DNA from: Pacificispira spongiicola
GTDB taxonomy: Bacteria; Pseudomonadota; Alphaproteobacteria; UBA8366; Aestuariispiraceae
NCBI RefSeq assembly: GCF_012926505.1
Contig: NZ_JABBNT010000003.1
Location: 372,001 to 436,000, forward strand
Reading direction: 5' to 3'
Length of the DNA: 64,000 nt
Shown one piece after another: positions 16,986 through 25,673 of this stretch. Below the pieces are notes generated by a model that worked only from the letters and a program-made list of their open reading frames with translations, had not been told where the DNA came from and did not search any database. Position numbers and translations under genes: made by a program. The stretch's first letter is position 1. The number at the start of each line of letters is the position of its first letter.

Positions 16986-18506
16986 ATGGTCGCGCATGTC
17001 CCCACCGTTGCCTTTCAGGGTATCGACACGCTTGAAATCGACGCCCAGGTCCAGCTGACCTCGGGCTTGCCTGCCTTTTCCGTCGTCGGTCTGCCGGATA
17101 AGGCGGTGGCGGAAAGCCGGGAGCGGGTGCGCGGTGCGCTGGCCGCCATCGGCCTCGCCCTGCCGCCGAAGCGCATCACCGTCAATCTTTCCCCCGCCGA
17201 TGTGTTGAAGGAAGGCAGCCATTTCGACCTGCCCATCGCGCTGGGCCTGCTATTGGCGATGGAGGCGATCCCCAGCGGCGCGGTCGACGGCTATCTGGCT
17301 TTGGGCGAGTTGGGTCTCGACGGACGATTGGCGCCGGTGGCGGGGATTTTGCCCGCGGCGATGGCGGCGGTGGGCAGCGACCGCGCCCTGATCTGTCCCG
17401 CCGCCCAGGGGGGAGAGGCCGCCTGGGCGGGCGATCTGGACATCGTCGCCGCGCCGGACCTGATCGCGCTGATCAACCATCTGAACGGCAGCCAGGTCAT
17501 GGGTGTGCCGGAACCGAAACAGGCGGACCCGCCGGGCGTCCTGCCCGATCTTGCCGATATCAAGGGGCAGGACTCCGCCAAACGCGCCTTGGAGATCGCG
17601 GCGGCGGGCGCGCATAACCTATTGATGATCGGCCCGCCCGGCGCGGGGAAGAGCATGTTGGCCGCCCGCCTGCCCGGCATCCTGCCGCCCCTGTCGGCGG
17701 CGGAGGCGCTGGAAGTCTCCATGATTCATTCGGTGGCGGGCCTGATGATCGGTCAGGGCCTGTCCCACCGCCGCCCCTTCCGGGACCCGCATCATTCCAG
17801 CTCCACCCCCGCGCTGGTCGGCGGCGGACAGCGGGCAAAACCGGGGGAGGTCTCCCTGGCCCATAACGGAGTCTTGTTTTTAGATGAATTGCCGGAATTC
17901 CAGCGCGGTGCCCTAGAAAGCCTGCGCCAGCCCCTGGAATCGGGCCGCGCCGTCGTCGCGCGGGTCAACGCCCATGTCGCCTATCCGGCGCGGGTGCAAC
18001 TGGTCGCGGCGATGAATCCCTGCCGCTGCGGCCATCTGGACGACCCGGACCTTGCCTGTACCCGCGCGCCGCGCTGCGCCCTGGATTATCAGGCGAAGAT
18101 TTCGGGGCCTCTGCTGGACCGTATCGACCTGTCCATTGACGTGCCCGCCGTCCGCGCGACCGATCTGGACCGTCCGCCGCCCAGCGAAGGCTCCGCCCAG
18201 GTCGCCGCCCGCGTCGCCGCCGCCCGCGCGATCCAGACCGACCGCTATGCCGCCTATCCCGCCGACGGCCGCCCGCGTACCAATGCCGAAGCCGACGGCC
18301 AGATCTTGCAGGCGGTCGCCGCCCCCGACGCGGAAGGCCGACACCTCCTCACCGAAGCCGCCGAGCGCTTGAAACTCTCCGCCCGCGGCTACCACCGCGT
18401 CCTCCGCGTCGCCCGCACCCTCGCCGATCTGGACGGGTCGGACGGCGTCCGCCGCGTGCATATCGCGGAGGCATTGAGCTACCGCCGGGTGCCGGTGCGA
18501 TCATAA
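16986..18506 (+). CDS. comM: YifB/ComM family Mg-chelatase-like AAA+ ATPase
   Basis: The 506-residue protein has an N-terminal Lon-protease-like fold (ChlI-type) and a Mg-chelatase AAA+ core. The Walker A is GPPGAGKSM near residue 220, the DPHHSSSTPALVGGG block follows, and the Walker B is VLFLDELPEF. ComM is a hexameric helicase that promotes branch migration during natural transformation; most bacteria carry it even if not known to be competent. The ATG at 16986 is preferred to an upstream TTG. Confidence 0.93.
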   Translation: MVAHVPTVAFQGIDTLEIDAQVQLTSGLPAFSVVGLPDKAVAESRERVRGALAAIGLALPPKRITVNLSPADVLKEGSHFDLPIALGLLLAMEAIPSGAVDGYLALGELGLDGRLAPVAGILPAAMAAVGSDRALICPAAQGGEAAWAGDLDIVAAPDLIALINHLNGSQVMGVPEPKQADPPGVLPDLADIKGQDSAKRALEIAAAGAHNLLMIGPPGAGKSMLAARLPGILPPLSAAEALEVSMIHSVAGLMIGQGLSHRRPFRDPHHSSSTPALVGGGQRAKPGEVSLAHNGVLFLDELPEFQRGALESLRQPLESGRAVVARVNAHVAYPARVQLVAAMNPCRCGHLDDPDLACTRAPRCALDYQAKISGPLLDRIDLSIDVPAVRATDLDRPPPSEGSAQVAARVAAARAIQTDRYAAYPADGRPRTNAEADGQILQAVAAPDAEGRHLLTEAAERLKLSARGYHRVLRVARTLADLDGSDGVRRVHIAEALSYRRVPVRS

Positions 18507-18509
18507 GGC

Positions 18510-19685
18510 CTAATGCACGATCAGCCCATGACGGGGCAACAGATCGCGCAAGACATAAAGTCTATGAATGGAGGCTGCCTGATAAAATTTCCATATGGGC
18601 GACTGTCCAGCATCGCTGAGAAAATGCTTACCATCTCCAAGGCGCGCCCACTGATTGTTCCAACCTTCATCTGACGAGTCGTCCTGATAGGGTGGAATCT
18701 CGCCGATGCCCAGCTCTTCGGCGGCGACTTGCCACGCCACAATTCGCTTCCCGCATTCGCCTTGAAATAGAATGGCCTTCTTTATGATGCCGTGTATCAC
18801 CTCAAAGTCTCTCCGTGTTCCGTCATCGAAGTCCCGACGTAACAAACGAAAACGGTCAAACATCTGATGCAGGGCACGGGCTGCAGCCATAAAAGTCGCC
18901 GGGTTGTTGCGATAACTGATGTTTCCGGCGACAGCATCCGGTCGCTCATACCGGAATGCCCAAACGAGATAAGGGCGATCGGGGAATGTCGACACAGACC
19001 CGTGGCCAAGAGCACCGGACGCAATCTCCGCACCGTAACTGGTAACCGCATTGCGAATATTTTTGATAGAAATACCGCTCCAACTGCTGCCTTTTTCAAA
19101 ATGCTTCCGCATTTTTTCTTGGATGTAATCTCTCACGCTTTGGTCGAGAGGGTCGTAATTGACTGAGTCCGAATGCCCATCGATGTCTTCATGGAATTGG
19201 AAACTGCTGTTATCGACCGCATTGCCTCGGGAACTGACGCCTGAAAATCCGTAATGACTGAAAGTATCGGCATAGACATGCGCCGTAACGCCGATCAAAG
19301 CGGGTGAAAAATCGCGGTCGGCGAGGCCGAGGTGATGATCAACCATTTCGCGGGCAATGGCGCTGTCCATCCGACACTTCAACCGTTCCGTATAACTTTC
19401 GCCCATGTTGCCTGGAAGGAAGTGAAACGGAATCCACACCTGGCGTTGGTCGTCTTCTTCCAAATTTGCCTTATCTAACACGTGATGGGCCGTTGCAACG
19501 GTCGCAATCCGCGCTGCACCGTCTTCAAACACGTTGCCCGAATTCGCATCAAGTGTGAGACCGACATTGGCAGCGTTGTCGTCAACAAATTGCGCCGCAG
19601 TTGCGATGATTTTTGCCGTTTCTGCATTTAGCCCCGCCGCTCGTGCAAGAGCGTATGTACCATAGTAGTGCATATCGATTTGCAT
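18510..19685 (-). CDS. DUF6765-type protein, probable horizontally acquired gene
   Basis: The 391-residue protein starts MQIDMHYYGTYALARAAGL, a pattern I associate with the DUF6765 family, whose function is unknown. Histidine and aspartate clusters (VATAHHVLDKAN, REMVDHHLGL, ADTFSHYGFSG) resemble metal-binding sites of zinc-dependent phospholipase C-like proteins; this link is inference. GGGGGA precedes the ATG at 19685. Base composition is visibly lower in GC than that of its neighbours and codon choice differs, and the gene stands alone between comM and a conserved small gene. A palindrome overlaps its promoter. Confidence 0.65.
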   Translation of the reverse strand: MQIDMHYYGTYALARAAGLNAETAKIIATAAQFVDDNAANVGLTLDANSGNVFEDGAARIATVATAHHVLDKANLEEDDQRQVWIPFHFLPGNMGESYTERLKCRMDSAIAREMVDHHLGLADRDFSPALIGVTAHVYADTFSHYGFSGVSSRGNAVDNSSFQFHEDIDGHSDSVNYDPLDQSVRDYIQEKMRKHFEKGSSWSGISIKNIRNAVTSYGAEIASGALGHGSVSTFPDRPYLVWAFRYERPDAVAGNISYRNNPATFMAAARALHQMFDRFRLLRRDFDDGTRRDFEVIHGIIKKAILFQGECGKRIVAWQVAAEELGIGEIPPYQDDSSDEGWNNQWARLGDGKHFLSDAGQSPIWKFYQAASIHRLYVLRDLLPRHGLIVH

Positions 19686-19710
19686 AGTTTCCCCCAACAA
19701 CTTTTCATTA

Positions 19711-19734
19711 GTAATGGAGAAACTATACCATTAC
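19711..19734. promoter_or_regulatory. Palindrome GTAATGG-N10-CCATTAC upstream of the DUF6765-type gene
   Basis: A perfect 7-base inverted repeat with a 10-base centre lies 26-49 bases upstream of the start. On the minus strand the centre contains TATAGT (19727-19722), a good -10 candidate, so a bound dimer would cover the promoter core. No convincing -35 element was found, which would fit activator or special sigma control. Confidence 0.45.
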
Positions 19735-19912
19735 ATGGATGCATAATCTTGAATTTTTGCGGCGGTTTGGTTTGGTGCGCTGACTATCATCACCCCATCG
19801 AGACCGAAGTGACGCACCGATAGATTTCTATATGGTAGGCGAGCATTCATTCACCACGACCCCGCTTCAGCGTATGGTCTGGCGAAAATCGTTAGTCTGG
19901 AAAGGAAACCCC

Positions 19913-20299
19913 ATGGCCGATCTTACCCTGGATGTCTGGCAATTCGTGCGTCTGATGGTCAGCATGGAGGACACGTTGAAATCCCATGGCGGCGGGCGCG
20001 GGTCGGCGGTGAAGGCGTTGTACGACAAATGGGAGGATTTGTGGGTCGACCTGGACGCGCAATTGGTGGATCTGGGCAAGCACGATATGGACGCCTTCGC
20101 CGATCTGATGATGGAACAGGAAGTGGTGCTGGAGGAGGTGACGAAGGCCGACCGGCGGGTCGTCGCGGAACAGTTGGAAAAGGTGTTGCGGCAGATCAAG
20201 GCGCGCTTGCTGAAACTGGACGATCCTCAAGAGGTCGAGGATTTGAGTTTCGAGCGCGATGAGCTGACGCTGACCATCAAGTCCTTGAAACGCGATTGA
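19913..20299 (+). CDS. Small helical protein of unknown function
   Basis: The 128-residue product begins MADLTLDVWQF after a GGAAAGGAAA ribosome site at 19899-19910. It is acidic and almost entirely helical, with heptad-like runs of leucine and valine in residues 55-125 that suggest a coiled coil. There is no signal peptide, membrane helix or catalytic motif. I do not recognise the family. It stands between the DUF6765-type gene and phaB and has its own ribosome site; the open frame extends upstream without support. Confidence 0.65.
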   Translation: MADLTLDVWQFVRLMVSMEDTLKSHGGGRGSAVKALYDKWEDLWVDLDAQLVDLGKHDMDAFADLMMEQEVVLEEVTKADRRVVAEQLEKVLRQIKARLLKLDDPQEVEDLSFERDELTLTIKSLKRD

Positions 20300-20399
20300 T
20301 TTCGCGTGTCCCAAAATCGGCGGTGCGGCGGAAAAACCGTCGCATCGCGCACGGCATTGTGCCACTCTGGCGATTAACGGACTTGTGCGGGACCCTTTA

Positions 20400-20422
20400 A
20401 CCGATCCGAGACACCGATCCGA
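20400..20422 (+). repeat. Direct repeat upstream of phaB
   Basis: ACCGATCCGA occurs at 20400-20409 and again at 20413-20422, a 13-base period, 18-40 bases before the phaB start. Its position in the leader could be regulatory, but no known PhaR-type site is recognisable, and chance duplication in GC-rich DNA is possible. Confidence 0.35.
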
Positions 20423-20439
20423 ACCTGGGAGGATAGGAC

Positions 20440-21162
20440 ATGAGTAGAGTTGCCCTTGTAACCGGCGGAACGCGCGGCATTGGCGCAGCGATCGCCGTCG
20501 CCCTGAAAAACGCCGGCTATACCGTCGCCGCGAATTACGCCGGCAACGATCAGGCCGCGGAGGCCTTCAAGAAAGAGACGGGCATCGCCGTCTACAAATT
20601 CGACGTGTCCGACTTCAACGCCGTCGATACGGCCGTCAAACAGATCGAAACCGATCTGGGCCCGGTCGACGTGGTCGTGAACAATGCGGGCATCACTCGC
20701 GACGGCACGATGCACCGCATGACGCCGGAACAATGGCAGGCGGTGATCGACACCAATCTGGGCTCCTGCTTCAACTGCTGCCGCGCCGTGATCGACGGCA
20801 TGCGGGCGCGGAAATTTGGGCGCATCGTCAATATCGGGTCGATCAACGGTCAGGCCGGTCAGTACGGTCAGGTCAACTATGCCGCCGCGAAATCCGGCAT
20901 CCACGGCTTCACCAAGGCGCTGGCACAGGAAGGCGCGAAGATCGGCATCACCGTCAACGCGATCGCGCCGGGCTATATCGACACGGACATGGTCCGCGCC
21001 GTGCCGCAGGAGGTCCTGGACAAGATCATCGCGAAAATCCCCGTCGGCCGCCTGGGCCATGCCGAGGAAATCGCGCGCGGCGTTCTGTTCCTGGTCGCGG
21101 ACGACGCCGGGTTCATCACCGGATCGACCCTGTCGATCAACGGCGGTCAGCATATGTATTGA
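20440..21162 (+). CDS. phaB: Acetoacetyl-CoA reductase
   Basis: PhaB reduces acetoacetyl-CoA to (R)-3-hydroxybutyryl-CoA with NADPH, the second step of polyhydroxybutyrate synthesis. The 240-residue short-chain dehydrogenase has the TGGTRGIG cofactor loop at 8-15, the NNAG motif, and the catalytic residues S134, Y147 and K151. The SINGQAGQYGQVNYAAAKSG segment is more typical of PhaB than of FabG. GGGAGGA precedes the ATG. Neither phaA nor phaC is adjacent, so the gene is a monocistronic unit ended by a strong terminator. Confidence 0.9.
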   Translation: MSRVALVTGGTRGIGAAIAVALKNAGYTVAANYAGNDQAAEAFKKETGIAVYKFDVSDFNAVDTAVKQIETDLGPVDVVVNNAGITRDGTMHRMTPEQWQAVIDTNLGSCFNCCRAVIDGMRARKFGRIVNIGSINGQAGQYGQVNYAAAKSGIHGFTKALAQEGAKIGITVNAIAPGYIDTDMVRAVPQEVLDKIIAKIPVGRLGHAEEIARGVLFLVADDAGFITGSTLSINGGQHMY

Positions 21163-21185
21163 TCGGCGTTCCGGCCGAAACGACG

Positions 21186-21216
21186 AAAGGCCCCTGCCGC
21201 ATGGCGGGGGCCTTTT
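21186..21216. terminator. Rho-independent terminator between phaB and argB
   Basis: AAAGGCCCC pairs with GGGGCCTTT around an inner GCC/GGC stem, followed by TTTT on the plus strand. The minus-strand copy also ends in TTTC, so it may serve both convergent units: phaB from the left and the rpmH-argB operon from the right. Confidence 0.8.
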
Positions 21217-21238
21217 GCTTTTGCCGTGTCCGGACGGC

Positions 21239-22171
21239 TCAATCTGGCCGGATCAGGGTGCCGGTGCCGTGTTCGGTGAACAGTTCCAGCAGGATCTGAT
21301 GCTGATGGCGGCCGTCCAGGATGACCGCGCCTTCCGCGCCGTCATTGATGGCATCGACGCAGGTCTGGATTTTCGGGATCATGCCGCCGGAAATCACGCC
21401 CTGTTCCTGAAGCTTCGCGGCCTCCGAAACGGTCAGGTCGGTGATCAGGTCCCCGTTCTTGTCCAGGACGCCCGCGACGTCGGTCAGCAGCAGCAGGCGT
21501 TTCGCCCCCGCCGCGCCCGCAATCGCGCCCGCCGCCGTGTCGGCGTTGATATTGTAGGTCTCGCCGTCGTCGCCCAGGCCGATCGGCGCGATGACCGGGA
21601 TGAAATCGCTGCGCCGCAGGACGTCCAGGATCGTCGTGTCGCATTCATAGGGTTCGCCGACGAAGCCGAGATCGAGAACCTTTTCGATATTGCTTTCCGG
21701 GTCCTTGGTCGTGCGGGTCAGCTTGCGCGCCTTGATCAGCCCGCCGTCCTTGCCGCACAGGCCGATGGCCCGGCCGCCTTCGGCTTGAAGGGAGCCGACG
21801 ATCTGCTTGTTGATGCTGCCGGCCAGGACCATTTCGACGATATCGACGGTTTCCTGATCGGTGACGCGCAACCCGTCGACGAAGACGCTTTCCTTCTCGA
21901 TGCGCTTCAGCATTTCACCGATCTGCGGTCCGCCGCCATGCACGACGATCGGGTCCACGCCGACTTGCTTCAACAGCACGATATCGCGGGCGAACAGGCG
22001 GGCCAGCCGGGAATCGCCCATGGCATGGCCGCCGTATTTCACGACCAGGGTTTGGTCGTTGTATCGGCGCATATAGGGCAGGGCTTCCGTCAGAATTCCC
22101 GCCTGGGCCAGCCATTCGACCCGCCGCCGTGCCTTATCCGATTCCGCCGTCATACCCTCGTCCCCACTCAT
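21239..22171 (-). CDS. argB: Acetylglutamate kinase
   Basis: ArgB phosphorylates N-acetylglutamate in arginine synthesis. The 310-residue protein has the ATP-binding VVKYGGHAM motif near residue 45, the [10 protein letters not shown] acetylglutamate-binding loop, and the late [14 protein letters not shown] block. Start 22171 is 16 bases after the engB stop; an ATG at 22153 preceded by GGGGA is an equally good alternative. It is the last gene of the rpmH-rnpA-yidC-engB-argB unit, a common alphaproteobacterial order. Confidence 0.94.
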   Translation of the reverse strand: MSGDEGMTAESDKARRRVEWLAQAGILTEALPYMRRYNDQTLVVKYGGHAMGDSRLARLFARDIVLLKQVGVDPIVVHGGGPQIGEMLKRIEKESVFVDGLRVTDQETVDIVEMVLAGSINKQIVGSLQAEGGRAIGLCGKDGGLIKARKLTRTTKDPESNIEKVLDLGFVGEPYECDTTILDVLRRSDFIPVIAPIGLGDDGETYNINADTAAGAIAGAAGAKRLLLLTDVAGVLDKNGDLITDLTVSEAAKLQEQGVISGGMIPKIQTCVDAINDGAEGAVILDGRHQHQILLELFTEHGTGTLIRPD

Positions 22172-22187
22172 TCCGTCGTGCTTTCTT

Positions 22188-22841
22188 TTAGGCCGGTTCG
22201 GCAAAACCTGCCAATTCCGCGCGCAATTCCTGGATACCCAACCCTTTTTCCGAACTGGTGACAAGGGGTTGGGGAACCGCCGCCGGATGTTTCTTCAACG
22301 CCTCGATCGTCGCGGCGACGATCTTCTGCACCTCCCCGGATTTCGGCTTGTCCGCCTTGGTCAGGACGACGCGGAAGTTCACCGCCGCCTTGTCCAGAAG
22401 ATCCATGATCTGTTCGTCGCTGGATTTGACGCCGTGGCGGCTGTCGATCAGCAGGCACAGGCGCCGCAACACCGCGCGGCCGCGCAGATAGTCGTGGATC
22501 AGTTGCGTCCAGCCGTCCACCATGGGCTTCGGCACCTTGGCATAGCCGTAGCCGGGCATGTCGATCAGCCGCAGGCGGCCTTCGAATTCGAAGAAGTTGA
22601 TTTCGCGCGTCCGACCCGGCGTGTTGGACGTCCGGGCCAGGGTTTTGCGTCCCGTCAGCGCGTTGATCAGGCTGGATTTGCCGACATTGGACCGGCCCGC
22701 AAAGGCGACTTCCGGCAGGATCGGCTCCGGCAGCTGCTTCATCGCGACGCAGCCCAGCATGAAAGTGCATTCCCGCGCGAACAGCAGGCGCCCGCGCTCA
22801 ATCGCGTCGGCGTCCGGTCCGGTTTCGTCGAATGCGTCCAT
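22188..22841 (-). CDS. engB: Ribosome biogenesis GTP-binding protein EngB (YihA/YsxC)
   Basis: The 217-residue GTPase has the G1 loop GRSNVGKSS at 49-57, the G3 motif DMPGYG, and the G4 motif TKADK. EngB is an essential factor in late assembly of the large ribosomal subunit. It follows yidC after a gap of about 90 bases and precedes argB. No abnormal features were seen. Confidence 0.95.
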   Translation of the reverse strand: MDAFDETGPDADAIERGRLLFARECTFMLGCVAMKQLPEPILPEVAFAGRSNVGKSSLINALTGRKTLARTSNTPGRTREINFFEFEGRLRLIDMPGYGYAKVPKPMVDGWTQLIHDYLRGRAVLRRLCLLIDSRHGVKSSDEQIMDLLDKAAVNFRVVLTKADKPKSGEVQKIVAATIEALKKHPAAVPQPLVTSSEKGLGIQELRAELAGFAEPA

Positions 22842-22934
22842 GGCGGAACCCTCCTTCAGGCACGCGCGGGCGGTCGGGGCGCTGTTCGGTCGGGGGCGGA
22901 AAACAGCGGGGAGAGCGGCGGAAACCGCGAAAGA

Positions 22935-24707
22935 TTACTCTTCCGCGTCCTTCGCCTTGCCGCCGCCGATCGCGACGCCCATCCGGCGCATGATGACATA
23001 TTGCTGCAGGATGGACAGCGAGTTGTTCCAGGCCCAGTAGATCACGAGACCTGCCGGGAAACCGCCCAAAATGAAGGTGAAGAAGATCGGCATCAGACCG
23101 AAAATTTTCGCCTGGATTGGGTCGGCGGGCGGCGGGTTCAGGCGTTGCTGGAACCACATGGTGAAGCCCATGATCAGCGGCCAGATGCCGATATTCACGA
23201 TATGCAGAATCTGCGGCACGTCCCACGGTACAAGACCGAAAACCGTCAGCAGGCCCAGCGGGTCCGGCGCGGACAGGTCGTGAATCCAGCCGAAGAACGG
23301 CGCATGCCGCATTTCGATGGTCACGAACAGAACCTTGTACAGCGAGAAGAAGACCGGAATCTGGATCAGAACCGGCAGGCACCCCGCCAGCGGGTTCACC
23401 TTTTCCTTCTTGTACAGCTCCATCATTTCGGACTGAAGCTTCTGCTTGTCATCGCCCAGACGCTCGCGCAGCTCGACGATCTTCGGCTGCAGCAGCTTCA
23501 TCTTGCTCATCGACTTGTAGGACTTGTTCGCCAGCGGGAAGAAACAGATCTTCACGCACAGCGTCAGGGCCATGATCGCGAGACCGAAATTGCCCAGCAC
23601 ACTGTGGAACCAATGGATGGCAAAGAAGAACGGCTTGGTCAGGAAATAGAACCAACCGAAATCAACCGCTAGATCGAAATTCGTGATGCCCAGGCTTTCG
23701 CTATAGGCGTCCAGGCGCAGGGTTTCCTTCGCTCCGGCGAAGAAATGGTCGGTCATTTCGACGCGGGCTCCCGGCGCGACGCTGGTCGGATCGGCGACGA
23801 AGTTCACGTGGAACTGGCCGTCGGTCGTGCCGGTACGCAGGAAGGTGGAATTCACCGAGGCGGTTTGATTCGGGACCAGGGCGACCAGCCAATATTTGTC
23901 GGTGATGCCCATCCAGCCGCCGGTCGTGGCAAAGCTTTCCTTGCCCTGCGGCTTGTCTTCCAGATCGTCGTATTTGATTTCTTCAAGCTTGCCGTCGAAG
24001 ACGCCGATCAGGCCTTCATGCAGAATGTAGAAATTCTGCGTCTTCGGCTTCGCGCCCCGGAAGATGCGGCCATAGGGCACGGCGGAAATCGTCTGGTCGC
24101 TGCCGTTCACGATGCGTTGCGTCACCGTGAACATGAAATTCTCGTCGACCGCGATGGACTGTTCGAAAGTGACGCCCGCCGCGTTGGTCCAAGTCAACGT
24201 GACCGGGCTGGACGGGGTCAGCGTATCGCCGTTCGCGGCCCAGACCGTGTCGCCGTCCGGCGTTTCCAGACCGTCCATCGGGGACCAGCCGAATTGCACT
24301 AGATAGGGCTGCGCGCCGCCCGCCGGTTGCAGCAGGTCGATGGCGGGGGAGCCGTCTTCCAGCGTTTCGTGATAGTCGCTGAGCGTCAGGTCGTCGATCC
24401 GCGCGCCGCGCAGGTTGATCGACCCGGACAGGCGCGGCGTTTCGACCGCGATGCGCGGCGCATTGGCCAGGGCGTCTTCGCGGGTAATCGGCGCGGCGGC
24501 GGTGCCCGGTGCGTTGGGCATGCCCGGTATGGTCGGGACACCGGCGCTGTCGACAGCACCGGTCTGGCCGGTTTGCGTTTGCGTGGTCTGCGCCTGCTGC
24601 GGTGGCGCGGGCGGGGCCGGGAAGAAGAAGCCTTGGATATAGGGCCAGCCGAACAAAATCAGCGCCGACAGCGCGATGGCCATGACCAGGTTCTTATTCT
24701 CTTTCAT
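22935..24707 (-). CDS. yidC: Membrane protein insertase YidC
   Basis: The 590-residue protein has an N-terminal membrane anchor (about 5-22), a low-complexity proline/glutamine linker, the large periplasmic beta domain of Gram-negative YidC, and the conserved C-terminal insertase core of five helices. The core includes the NPLAGCLPVLIQIPVFFSLY block with its cytoplasmic loops. It inserts Sec-dependent and Sec-independent inner membrane proteins. The start at 24707 has AAGAGG upstream and overlaps the end of rnpA by 14 bases. No yidD gene lies between rnpA and yidC. Confidence 0.95.
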   Translation of the reverse strand: MKENKNLVMAIALSALILFGWPYIQGFFFPAPPAPPQQAQTTQTQTGQTGAVDSAGVPTIPGMPNAPGTAAAPITREDALANAPRIAVETPRLSGSINLRGARIDDLTLSDYHETLEDGSPAIDLLQPAGGAQPYLVQFGWSPMDGLETPDGDTVWAANGDTLTPSSPVTLTWTNAAGVTFEQSIAVDENFMFTVTQRIVNGSDQTISAVPYGRIFRGAKPKTQNFYILHEGLIGVFDGKLEEIKYDDLEDKPQGKESFATTGGWMGITDKYWLVALVPNQTASVNSTFLRTGTTDGQFHVNFVADPTSVAPGARVEMTDHFFAGAKETLRLDAYSESLGITNFDLAVDFGWFYFLTKPFFFAIHWFHSVLGNFGLAIMALTLCVKICFFPLANKSYKSMSKMKLLQPKIVELRERLGDDKQKLQSEMMELYKKEKVNPLAGCLPVLIQIPVFFSLYKVLFVTIEMRHAPFFGWIHDLSAPDPLGLLTVFGLVPWDVPQILHIVNIGIWPLIMGFTMWFQQRLNPPPADPIQAKIFGLMPIFFTFILGGFPAGLVIYWAWNNSLSILQQYVIMRRMGVAIGGGKAKDAEE

Positions 24708-25254
24708 CCGCTTCGCCTCTTGTTGCGGCTTCATTCGGGTCGGCGGTCGGCACTGGCGGGGAGTCCCGCCAAAGCTTCAGCCGTTTGAGCGCCCGCTCCA
24801 AATCGCCGCGCAAGGCGGCATAGGGCCGGGTCGGTGTGGACTGCCGGGCGATCAGGACATAGTCCTGTCCGGGACAGGCGTGACGCGCCAGAACCTCGGT
24901 TGCGAGTGCCCGAAGGCGTCGCTTGGCCCTGTTGCGCGCAACGGCATTACCGACTTTTCGGCTTGCTGTAAAGCCGATGCGGGCGCCGTTTCCGTCGCCC
25001 GCATCGCTGTTCTCGGGACCGGAGGTCCGAAGACTATTCTGTCGCTGATCTGCCCGAAAGTGATCTGCCGTTTGGTGATCCGCCGGATGCGGCAGGGGGC
25101 AGGCCTGAAGCACAAGGCCCGGCATGCCCGCCGACCGCTTGGCCCGCGTCACCCTCAGGAAATCCTGCCGCCGTTTCAGACGCTCCAGGACCAACATGTC
25201 CGAAGCCCGCAAATCAGAAGATTCGGTCTTCGAAGAAGATGTTTGCCCGGTCAT
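24694..25254 (-). CDS. rnpA: Ribonuclease P protein component
   Basis: RnpA is the protein cofactor of RNase P, which matures tRNA 5' ends. The basic core GFTASRKVGNAVARNRAKRRLR is split over the usual positions, and RRQDFLR near the N-terminus is the conserved start of the fold. An insert of about 45 residues between them is typical of alphaproteobacterial RnpA. Start 25254 gives 186 residues; an ATG at 25197 would also be compatible. The same frame stays open through rpmH to 25626, which I treat as accidental. Confidence 0.9.
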   Translation of the reverse strand: MTGQTSSSKTESSDLRASDMLVLERLKRRQDFLRVTRAKRSAGMPGLVLQACPLPHPADHQTADHFRADQRQNSLRTSGPENSDAGDGNGARIGFTASRKVGNAVARNRAKRRLRALATEVLARHACPGQDYVLIARQSTPTRPYAALRGDLERALKRLKLWRDSPPVPTADPNEAATRGEADERE

Positions 25255-25316
25255 CGTCACGGCCCGCAAGATATCGCCTTTGAGAGGTCGGGTGCGGTCC
25301 GGCTGATCGTTCCGGC

Positions 25317-25451
25317 TTAGGCGCTCAGCTTCGCGCGGCCCTTGGCACGGCGCGCGGACAGGACGGCACGGCCGCTTTTGGTGGCCATGCGGGCGCGGAA
25401 ACCATGCCGGCGTTTGCGGACCAGGCGGCTCGGTTGGAAAGTGCGTTTCAC
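25317..25451 (-). CDS. rpmH: 50S ribosomal protein L34
   Basis: The 44-residue protein reads [20 protein letters not shown] and then [10 protein letters not shown], a textbook L34. It starts with GTG at 25451, with GGAG eight bases upstream. An ATG six bases earlier is in another frame and too close to the ribosome site. It is the first gene of the rpmH-rnpA-yidC-engB-argB unit, downstream of a strong promoter. Confidence 0.96.
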   Translation of the reverse strand: MKRTFQPSRLVRKRRHGFRARMATKSGRAVLSARRAKGRAKLSA

Positions 25452-25533
25452 GGTTCATACTCCGACTAAAAAGGGCGGCCCTAGGGTGCATCCTTGGCAC
25501 GGCCCCAATAATTACTGCCGATTTCGACGCCGC

Positions 25534-25562
25534 TGTATAGTGGTGTGAACCGCGCAAGTCAA
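25534..25562 (-). promoter_or_regulatory. Strong sigma-70-type promoter of the rpmH operon
   Basis: On the minus strand TTGACT (25562-25557) and TATACA (25539-25534) are separated by exactly 17 bases, close to the ideal housekeeping promoter. The predicted leader is about 75 bases and contains GC-rich self-complementary segments followed by TTTTT just before the rpmH ribosome site. Confidence 0.75.
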
Positions 25563-25673
25563 CGCGCTCATACCGTAAAACCGCCATATCGGCGGGGTTC
25601 GGGCAAAGAAATCGACGTATCGGCATGTTGGCATCAATTGCCTGGATGGCGCCGACCGCGATATAGAGTGTCT

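Noticed and set aside
20816-22261. 481-codon plus-strand frame running from phaB across argB
   Set aside because: It crosses a strong terminator and is antisense to argB, so it is a composition artefact.
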